A stretch of DNA of 5,130 nt from UBA6624 sp964343345 [NCBI: uncultured bacterium] (GTDB taxonomy: Bacteria > UBP7 > UBA6624). How positions within the stretch are numbered: position 1 is the first letter of the stretch; every line of letters begins with the position of its first letter. Below are positions 1 through 5,130 of this stretch, piece by piece. The position numbers and the translations under genes were made by a program. Below the pieces are notes generated by a model. That model did not search any database, was not told the origin of the DNA, and saw only the letters and a program-made list of their open reading frames with translations. The DNA is taken from the NCBI GenBank assembly GCA_964343345.1, contig CAYFJE010000075.1:1-5130 (forward strand), read 5' to 3'.

Positions 1-971
1 GGATGAGATCCTTCCCTGACGATCAAACCACTAGAACTTAAACCTTCTCTGAATTTTTTTGTATTTTCATTTAATTTTTTCAATGGAGAATCTACACCTT
101 CTAAAATATCAAAAACAGCAATCGATGTAGCAGCAACTACAGGTGCTACGGTATTACTAAAAAGGTATGGCCGACTTCTTTGCCTAAGCATTGAAACAAT
201 CTCTTTCTTACTGCTTATGAAACCTCCATTTGCTCCCCCTAAAGCTTTTCCTAAAGTTGATGCGATTATGTCAACTTCTCCATGCACTCCACAGAATTCA
301 GGAGTTCCCCTCCCTTCAGGACCGATAAACCCTGTTGCATGACTATCGTCAACTAAAAGAAGTGCATTATTTGATTTTGTGATATTTAATATCTGGTCAA
401 TACTAGCAATGTCACCATCCATTGAAAAAACACCATCTGTTGCAACCAATATCCTTCTTGAGCCAGTTCTTTTCGCTTCTTTTATTTTTGCTTCAAGGTC
501 TTTTAAACTATCATGTTTGTATATATACCTTTTTGCTTTCGAAAGCCTTATTCCATCAATAATAGAAGCATGATTAAGAGAAGCTGTAACAATTGCATCT
601 TCTTTACCTAAGATAGGTTCAAAAACACCTCCATTTGCATCAAAGCAAGCAACATAAAGAATCGTGTCTTCGGTCCCAAGAAATTTAGAAATCCTTTCTT
701 CAAGCTCTACATGCACCTCTTGGGTACCACAAATAAACCTAACACTTGACATCCCATATCCCCATTTATCGATAGCTTTTTTTGCAGCATCTATAACTTT
801 TGGGTGGTTTGCTAGACCTAAATAATTGTTAGCACAAAAATTCAAAACAACCTTTCCACCGACACGAATCTGTGTTCCTTGCTTGCCTTCAAGAACTCTT
901 TCATTTTTCCAAGTTCCGGAATCTTTTATTGACTGCAGTTCTGTTGATATTGAATTGATTATTTCGTTCAT
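1..971 (-). CDS. kbl: Glycine C-acetyltransferase (2-amino-3-ketobutyrate CoA ligase), C-terminus cut by window edge
   Basis: This is a cytosolic PLP enzyme of the alpha-oxoamine synthase family (fold type I). It converts 2-amino-3-ketobutyrate plus CoA to glycine and acetyl-CoA, the second step of threonine breakdown. I translated 323 codons without a stop. The frame runs off position 1, so roughly the last 75 residues are missing relative to the about 398-residue E. coli enzyme. Visible motifs are NFCANNYLGLANHP (from residue 44), CGTQ, CFDANGG (109-115), LNHASIIDG with the ring-stacking His134, TDGVFSMDG, VDDSHATG with PLP-contacting Asp208 and His211, and STLGKALGG with the Schiff-base Lys242. 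Recalled E. coli positions are offset by two throughout (Lys244 there), which supports the ATG at 971-969. That ATG follows the tdh TAA after one base, with a weak GGA ribosome-binding match 8 nt upstream inside tdh, so coupling to tdh is likely. The paralogues BioF and HemA are less likely, given the NFCANNYLGL and CFDANGG motifs and the adjacent tdh. Confidence 0.96.
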   Translation of the reverse strand, partial: MNEIINSISTELQSIKDSGTWKNERVLEGKQGTQIRVGGKVVLNFCANNYLGLANHPKVIDAAKKAIDKWGYGMSSVRFICGTQEVHVELEERISKFLGTEDTILYVACFDANGGVFEPILGKEDAIVTASLNHASIIDGIRLSKAKRYIYKHDSLKDLEAKIKEAKRTGSRRILVATDGVFSMDGDIASIDQILNITKSNNALLLVDDSHATGFIGPEGRGTPEFCGVHGEVDIIASTLGKALGGANGGFISSKKEIVSMLRQRSRPYLFSNTVAPVVAATSIAVFDILEGVDSPLKKLNENTKKFREGLSSSGLIVREGSH

Positions 972-972
972 G

Positions 973-2034
973 TTAATCATCCAGGATTTCATTTGGAAAT
1001 AACGCTATCTTTCCAGAAACCCCTTTCTCCATGAGCTTAAAAGCCTCTTCGTGTTCCTTGATTGTAAAACTGTGTGTGATTAGATTTTTTGGATCAAAAC
1101 CTTTTTTATAAATAAGTTCATCTACTTGTTCCCATGTTTCCCAAATCAACCTTCCAGTTATCCCTTTCATGCTCAAGCCTTTAAATACAATATTTTCATT
1201 AACAGGAATCTTTATATGTCCAGCGAATAAGCCTAAAAGAGCAACATCCCCACCATGGGCAATAGATTTTAAACCTTGGTTTAGTGCTTCATTTGATCCA
1301 GAAATCTCAAGAAGAACATCAAACATTTCTCCTTTTGTTTTTTCCTCTATGATTGAATGTAAGTCTTCTTTTCTTGGATCGATAACATAATCCGCACCCA
1401 ACTCAACTGCCTTATCTCTTCTTTCCTTTTGTAACTCACTAACGAAAATACTTCTTGCATCAAATGCTCTTGCAGCAGCTATCGTCATAAGCCCTAAAGG
1501 ACCTGCTCCAGTAATCAAAACATCCTTCCCTTTGATTGGTTGAGCCATCACGGTTTGAACAGCATTGCCTAGTGGCTCTTTAAGACTTACGGTTATTGGA
1601 TGTGTTCCTTCTCGAGCTTTCCAACAATTTTGAACTGGAACTGTTACCCATTCTGAAAAGGATCCATCTTTATGAAAGCCGAGAATTCTTCCAAGTGAAC
1701 AAAGATGTTTTTTATTGTTTTTACAAGATTTACATTGTCCACAAAATAAATGTGTCTCAACAGAAACAATATCTCCAATCTTCAAATTGAAATTTTCTAG
1801 ATTTGCTTCAGGGCCATGATCTACTATTTCCCCACAAGTTTCGTGTCCAACACCTAGAGGTATTTTTGAAACAAAATTATTTGCCCAGCTATTCCATTCC
1901 CACAAATGAAGATCCGATCCACAAATTGTTGCAACTTTAACTTTTAAAAGGACCTCATCTTTCTTTGGCACTGGAGATTTTCGATCTATAAGTTCAAAAC
2001 CTACATTTTTAGATGTTTTGACTAAACTCTTCAT
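973..2034 (-). CDS. tdh: L-threonine 3-dehydrogenase (zinc, NAD-dependent)
   Basis: This 353-residue cytosolic enzyme of the zinc-containing medium-chain dehydrogenase family oxidises L-threonine to 2-amino-3-ketobutyrate with NAD+. The catalytic zinc site shows Cys38 (in TICGSDLH, with His43), His64-Glu65 (GVGHE) and Glu153 (EPLGNAV). The structural zinc lobe has Cys98, Cys101, Cys104 and Cys112. The Rossmann motif GAGPLG is at 176-181, and acidic Glu200 ends the second strand, as expected for NAD rather than NADP. The GITGR and ETW motifs in the C-terminal part are typical of threonine dehydrogenases rather than sorbitol or alcohol dehydrogenases. The start ATG is the first in frame after a TAG 21 nt upstream, and the MKSL start matches the MKAL start of E. 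coli Tdh. There is no clear Shine-Dalgarno before it. From memory, the sequence looks closer to the Pyrococcus-type enzyme than to E. coli Tdh. Length is slightly above the usual 341-350. It forms an operon with kbl, which consumes its unstable product. Confidence 0.96.
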   Translation of the reverse strand: MKSLVKTSKNVGFELIDRKSPVPKKDEVLLKVKVATICGSDLHLWEWNSWANNFVSKIPLGVGHETCGEIVDHGPEANLENFNLKIGDIVSVETHLFCGQCKSCKNNKKHLCSLGRILGFHKDGSFSEWVTVPVQNCWKAREGTHPITVSLKEPLGNAVQTVMAQPIKGKDVLITGAGPLGLMTIAAARAFDARSIFVSELQKERRDKAVELGADYVIDPRKEDLHSIIEEKTKGEMFDVLLEISGSNEALNQGLKSIAHGGDVALLGLFAGHIKIPVNENIVFKGLSMKGITGRLIWETWEQVDELIYKKGFDPKNLITHSFTIKEHEEAFKLMEKGVSGKIALFPNEILDD

Positions 2035-2042
2035 TAATGTTA

Positions 2043-2048
2043 ATTGTA
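2043..2048 (-). promoter_or_regulatory. Candidate -10 box just before tdh
   Basis: TACAAT (5 of 6 to TATAAT) sits 8 nt before the tdh ATG on the minus strand, so a transcript from it would be nearly leaderless. That would fit the lack of any Shine-Dalgarno before tdh. However, no TTGACA-like -35 is found 16-18 nt upstream, where the tRNA 3' end lies, and there is no extended -10 TGn. It is recorded only as a weak candidate. Confidence 0.15.
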
Positions 2049-2072
2049 TTTTCTAAAAAGACATTTGGAGTT

Positions 2073-2144
2073 AGCCAGCGGAGGGATTCGAACCCCCGAC
2101 CTACGGTTTACAAAACCGCAGCTCTACCACTGAGCTACGCTGGC
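2073..2144 (-). tRNA. tRNA-Thr (anticodon UGU)
   Basis: This is a complete 72-nt cloverleaf. The acceptor stem GCCAGCG pairs perfectly with CGCTGGC. The D arm is GCTC/GAGC with loop AGTGGTA. The anticodon stem GCGGT/ACCGT closes with one G-U pair at the outer end, and the loop TTTGTAA gives anticodon TGT (plus-strand 2110-2112), reading ACA and probably other ACN codons. The variable region is AGGTC. The T stem GGGGG/CCCTC has one G-U pair and loop TTCGAAT. The discriminator base is U, and the next bases are AAC, so CCA is not encoded and must be added after transcription. The gene starts 13 nt after the stop of the upstream propeller gene and ends 38 nt before tdh, on the same strand as both. 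Confidence 0.97.
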
Positions 2145-2157
2145 AAATTGGAATTTT

Positions 2158-5130
2158 TTATGGTGAGTAAACTGACAATAATCCTGAAGAGTCAACAAGG
2201 AAAATATATCCACCGACAATTATAGGAGAAGCAAAAATCGGAGATCCTGTTTGGATGGTTCCTGACAACCTGAATCCACTATCTTTTTCATATCTAAATA
2301 AATTACCATCATCTCCACCGATGTATATCACACCATGCTCTTCGTCTAAAGCCAAAGAGGACCTTACAAAATCATTAGATGAATTATTCCAAGGATCCAA
2401 ACTTGTCCCAGAGAATTCCCAGATATCATTACTCATTACAAATGGCTGTGCAACTAATCTTCCATTTTCTATAGGGGCAAAAATAAATCCCTCACTGTTA
2501 TTTTCATTGAAAGAAATACTAATTGAATTTGTAATTCCTCCAAAACCTAATTGAGTGGTCTTGTCAAAGCCTGCTTCTGATTCAAGGTTCAAAACCCATA
2601 ATGATCCATTCTCAGTTCCGAAAACTACTCTGTTTTCGATAAAAGTTGGAACCCCACTTGGAATTTCATCATTCCCAAGAAGGATAGGGCCTCCCCAAAG
2701 GGGGGTAACATTTGATGGATCTGAAACATCCCAAGCTGTTACTCTTCCAGTTCCTCCGGAATAATACCCTGCAGCTACATAAGTTCTTCCACCATGTGAA
2801 TGTATTCCTAGGCTTGTAGTGAAAAATGTACCTGTCGCTATGCTTAAACCAACATCAATCTTGTTTAATGAAATGTTATTTAAATTACCTAAATCCAATT
2901 GACCAATCATTAAATCATCAGTACTTTCCATTTCCAATCCATCAGCCCAATGAACGCCATCACAAACCCTGAAAGAACTACCATCAAATTCACAATTATT
3001 AATCATCGGGATGTAAAGAACTCTATTGACACTGTCATAAGCAGAAGTATTTGAACTGAGAACTCTTGAGAGATTCACACTATCGTTGGTGTACCTGCCT
3101 TCCCACCTATCTTTCAACATGACACTCAATCGACCAATTTCTTCTAACTGATCTCCATTTTCCTTTAAAAGGTAACCCATCCCTGTCAAACTTGTTGCCC
3201 AAACAAGACCATTATCCATAAGGATTGGAGTAGTGAGTATTTCATTTCCCCCAATACTGTAAGAGAATCTATGCATTCCATCTGCTGCTCTTAAGCCTAT
3301 AAGTTTTCCATCCAAATCTCCAAGCCATAATGTTCCATTTGAAATTGCTGGAGAGGAAGAAACTCCTGCAGACATCTGGTAATTCCATTTTTCCTGAACA
3401 GAACCCATACCAGGACCAGATCCATAAAACCCAGTCGATTGAGAGTTTCCTCTTTTACTCGCCCAAACCAAAGGAGAATCACCAAAATCAAAAGATGGTT
3501 CTTGTCCGAGTGCATATATCGAACCATCCTGAGCGGTAAAAAAGACTTTGCCTCCCATTACAGAAGGAGAAGAGATTATTGGATCTGTAGTGCTACTTTG
3601 TCCCGCATTAAATTGATCTGTCCCAATAGAGTATCTTTCCAACTCTTCAATTTGTCCAGTTGAATCATTCCTTGAAAGCATAAGCAGGAGACCACGAGGA
3701 GTTCCGAAAGGGAAAGGGTCATCTATGTTTGCTATGATTTCGAAACATGTCATGTAAAGATAAGGGTATTCTGTTGAACTAGCAGCAACAGCTGGAGTGT
3801 TAAGACAAGTTAGATTTTCAGCATCTGGACTTGCTGCTGGCAAATAGGTACTTTCGACTAACGATTCAGACCCAGGATCAACTGCAATAATTCTTCTATC
3901 TCTAAGGAAGAAATAAAGATCTCCTTCAAAGTAAACAGGGGAAGTTACGACAGGGGAGTTTGTTGAAAAAAATGGATTTAAAGATGTTGAATCTTCAAAT
4001 GGCTGAACTGCATCCCACATCCAAACATCTCCTCCCTCTGTTGCCACTGCAACAGTAGGATCCGCTCCAAGCAAGAAAACAGCAGGAGCTGTAGTAATAG
4101 CATCAAAAGTATTCCAAGTATGTAAAATAGCCCCATCTGAAATTCTTACAGCATAAAGAAAACCAGCATCTGTACCAACAAAAGCAGTTGTATCATTCAA
4201 ATCAGAAAGAGCCGGATTATTACCAATCACTCCATCAAAAACAGAAATGCCACCAACTATTTTCCCTTGAAGTTGAGTCTCCCAAAGAATCCTGTTTGTC
4301 CCACAAGTCAAACAAGAGTTTGAAGTTAACCCAGTAAGTTTTCCAGAAAGTGTGCCTACAACAAGTATTCCATAAGAATAAGCTGGTGTACCAGAGATTG
4401 AATTTCCAATGTTAGTTCCCCAGAGATAATTTCCTGTCGCTAAATCCAAAGCCTTGATTGTTCCAGTCTGAGAAGCAATCATGATTGTGCCATCCCCAAT
4501 AACAGGGTTGCCTATCATGTTTTCAGATAACTGCTCTGCCCAAAGTTGATTTCCGCTATTTGAATCAAATGCACGAGTTAAACCTTCAGCTTCGGAAATA
4601 ATAACCCTCCCCCCTGCTCCTTCTGAAGAAAGCGCTGGAGATACTGGTCCTGGATTATCTCCACTAAGTTTCCAAACCTGATTTAAATCTGACGGAGGCG
4701 GGCCTAAGTCTCCACTAGAAGCTCTTCCTGAGTTTTCAGAAGAACCTTGGTAAGAAAGCCAATCTGAAGTGTAATTGAACCTTGTTCTAAGTCCATCAAC
4801 AGATCCTGAATAAACGACTGAAGGGCTTGTTCCTGTTACAGATATAGCACATGCTTTGTTTGTGCTGTTAGGAACCTTCATCCAAACTATACTTGATGTA
4901 GAGTTTTCTTCATCGAGCATTAAACCATTTTTGTTTGGATAAAACTCAGCATCATTACAGTCAGTTACCCATTCGTAATCTATGTTATCTATTGCATTCG
5001 ATACTGCTTTAAGAAAAATAATAGCACCAGGGTTAGGATCTTCTGTAGATGCAATGACAAGCAAGTCTGAACTTGCAACACCGCCGCCGCTTCCGCCGCC
5101 GCTTCCGCCGCCGCTTCCGCCGCCGCTTCC
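2158..5130 (-). CDS. Large extracytoplasmic double PQQ-type beta-propeller protein, N-terminus cut by window edge
   Basis: The function is unknown. The frame is open from the right edge to a TAA at 2160-2158 (990 visible residues, numbered from the edge), so the true start lies outside. A start at TTG 5064 is unlikely because the frame continues upstream through a designed-looking linker. Residues 1-17 are Gly/Ser repeats. Residues about 23-120 look like an Ig-like sandwich (YEW, Cys58, Cys94 in ACAISVTGT). Two propellers follow, each opened by a similar Trp-x(4)-Gly motif (WLSYQG near 124, WASKRG near 556). Blade turns of the type DG-x-L-YAL-D recur near 182, 222, 262, 322, 366, 410, 479 and 535, then 608, 649, about 740, 795, 841, 889, 941 and 982. 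That makes about eight blades each, the last ending at the C-terminus. The eight cysteines form four local pairs, consistent with disulfides outside the cytoplasm. The protein is too long for BamB (about 390 residues), and I see no PQQ dehydrogenase motifs, so a surface or outer-membrane lipoprotein with a binding or scaffold role is my guess. Confidence 0.85.
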   Translation of the reverse strand, partial: GSGGGSGGGSGGGSGGGVASSDLLVIASTEDPNPGAIIFLKAVSNAIDNIDYEWVTDCNDAEFYPNKNGLMLDEENSTSSIVWMKVPNSTNKACAISVTGTSPSVVYSGSVDGLRTRFNYTSDWLSYQGSSENSGRASSGDLGPPPSDLNQVWKLSGDNPGPVSPALSSEGAGGRVIISEAEGLTRAFDSNSGNQLWAEQLSENMIGNPVIGDGTIMIASQTGTIKALDLATGNYLWGTNIGNSISGTPAYSYGILVVGTLSGKLTGLTSNSCLTCGTNRILWETQLQGKIVGGISVFDGVIGNNPALSDLNDTTAFVGTDAGFLYAVRISDGAILHTWNTFDAITTAPAVFLLGADPTVAVATEGGDVWMWDAVQPFEDSTSLNPFFSTNSPVVTSPVYFEGDLYFFLRDRRIIAVDPGSESLVESTYLPAASPDAENLTCLNTPAVAASSTEYPYLYMTCFEIIANIDDPFPFGTPRGLLLMLSRNDSTGQIEELERYSIGTDQFNAGQSSTTDPIISSPSVMGGKVFFTAQDGSIYALGQEPSFDFGDSPLVWASKRGNSQSTGFYGSGPGMGSVQEKWNYQMSAGVSSSPAISNGTLWLGDLDGKLIGLRAADGMHRFSYSIGGNEILTTPILMDNGLVWATSLTGMGYLLKENGDQLEEIGRLSVMLKDRWEGRYTNDSVNLSRVLSSNTSAYDSVNRVLYIPMINNCEFDGSSFRVCDGVHWADGLEMESTDDLMIGQLDLGNLNNISLNKIDVGLSIATGTFFTTSLGIHSHGGRTYVAAGYYSGGTGRVTAWDVSDPSNVTPLWGGPILLGNDEIPSGVPTFIENRVVFGTENGSLWVLNLESEAGFDKTTQLGFGGITNSISISFNENNSEGFIFAPIENGRLVAQPFVMSNDIWEFSGTSLDPWNNSSNDFVRSSLALDEEHGVIYIGGDDGNLFRYEKDSGFRLSGTIQTGSPIFASPIIVGGYIFLVDSSGLLSVYSP
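2166..2195 (-). promoter_or_regulatory. Possible sigma-70-type promoter for tRNA-Thr (and perhaps tdh-kbl)
   Basis: On the minus strand, TTGACT (2195-2190, 5 of 6 to the -35 consensus) is followed after 18 nt by TTTACT (2171-2166, 4 of 6 to the -10 consensus). Transcription would start near 2159, giving a leader of about 15 nt before the mature tRNA. The site lies inside the last codons of the propeller gene. The spacing is acceptable but the -10 is mediocre, and AT-rich DNA gives such matches by chance, so this is an inference. With no terminator visible after the tRNA, the same transcript could continue into tdh and kbl. Confidence 0.35.
5083..5130 (-). repeat. 12-bp tandem repeat, four perfect copies, encoding (GSGG)4 linker
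   Basis: The unit GGAAGCGGCGGC (minus strand) occurs four times without a mismatch and reaches the window edge, so more copies may follow. It encodes Gly-Ser-Gly-Gly repeats as a flexible linker before the Ig-like domain of the propeller protein. The unit is a multiple of three, so copy-number change would alter linker length without shifting the frame. It is strikingly GC-rich compared with the AT-rich surroundings. Such linkers often follow the lipobox cysteine in bacterial lipoproteins, but the signal peptide itself is outside the window. Confidence 0.93.

Noticed and set aside
2146-2157. AT-rich imperfect palindrome between the propeller stop and the tRNA, a possible terminator
   Set aside because: The arms are five A/T pairs with a two-base loop, too weak and too tight to act as an intrinsic terminator.
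2693-2703. Inverted repeat CCCCAAAGGGG, a possible hairpin terminator
   Set aside because: It lies in the middle of the propeller gene at the codons for a Leu-Trp-Gly-Gly turn, has a 4-bp stem, and has no T-run on the minus strand.
2255-2764. Plus-strand open frames opposite the propeller gene and similar ones opposite kbl and tdh
   Set aside because: They are antisense shadows of well-supported genes and show no recognisable domain.
5062-5064. TTG as the start codon of the propeller protein
   Set aside because: The same frame is open for 22 further codons to the window edge and encodes a coherent Gly/Ser linker, so the start is outside the window.
2158-5130. BamB outer-membrane assembly lipoprotein or PQQ-dependent alcohol dehydrogenase
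   Set aside because: The protein is far longer than BamB, and I see neither the vicinal cysteines nor the dehydrogenase domain layout of PQQ enzymes. Only the propeller blade motif is shared.
5083-5130. CRISPR-like or regulatory repeat array
   Set aside because: The 12-bp units are directly adjacent with no spacers and are in frame as Gly-Ser-Gly-Gly codons.

Overview
The window is AT-rich bacterial DNA with every supported gene on the minus strand. Read in the direction of transcription (right to left), the order is: a large extracytoplasmic beta-propeller protein (5' end beyond the right edge), a tRNA-Thr(UGU) gene, tdh (L-threonine 3-dehydrogenase), and kbl (glycine C-acetyltransferase, 3' end beyond the left edge). 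The window is almost fully coding, and no gap exceeds about 40 bases. The organism is probably a Gram-negative bacterium. The tRNA has bacterial D- and T-arm sequences but no genome-encoded CCA, which argues against a classical gammaproteobacterium. The large secreted protein with a Ser/Gly linker resembles the lipoprotein-type surface proteins common in marine bacteria. I cannot fix the phylum from this window.

Left part (1-2034): tdh and kbl form the two-step threonine-to-glycine pathway. Tdh oxidises L-threonine with NAD+ to 2-amino-3-ketobutyrate. Kbl then cleaves this unstable intermediate with CoA to glycine and acetyl-CoA. One base separates the tdh stop from the kbl start, so the two are almost certainly co-transcribed and probably translationally coupled.

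Middle (2035-2195): a complete 72-nt tRNA-Thr lies 13 nt after the propeller gene and 38 nt before tdh. I see no convincing terminator on either side, and a plausible sigma-70-type promoter for the tRNA lies inside the 3' end of the propeller gene. A threonine tRNA placed directly before a threonine-degrading operon is the most interesting arrangement here, although it may be coincidental.

Right part (2158-5130): about 990 visible residues of a protein with a (Gly-Ser-Gly-Gly)4 linker, a probable Ig-like domain, and two tandem PQQ/BamB-type beta-propellers that I count as about eight blades each. All eight cysteines fall in four local pairs, consistent with disulfides and export. Its function is unknown. 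I found no phage, CRISPR, transposon or defence system, and I do not think the window holds a clearly new system. The double-propeller protein and the tRNA-Thr/tdh/kbl linkage are the points worth a second look.
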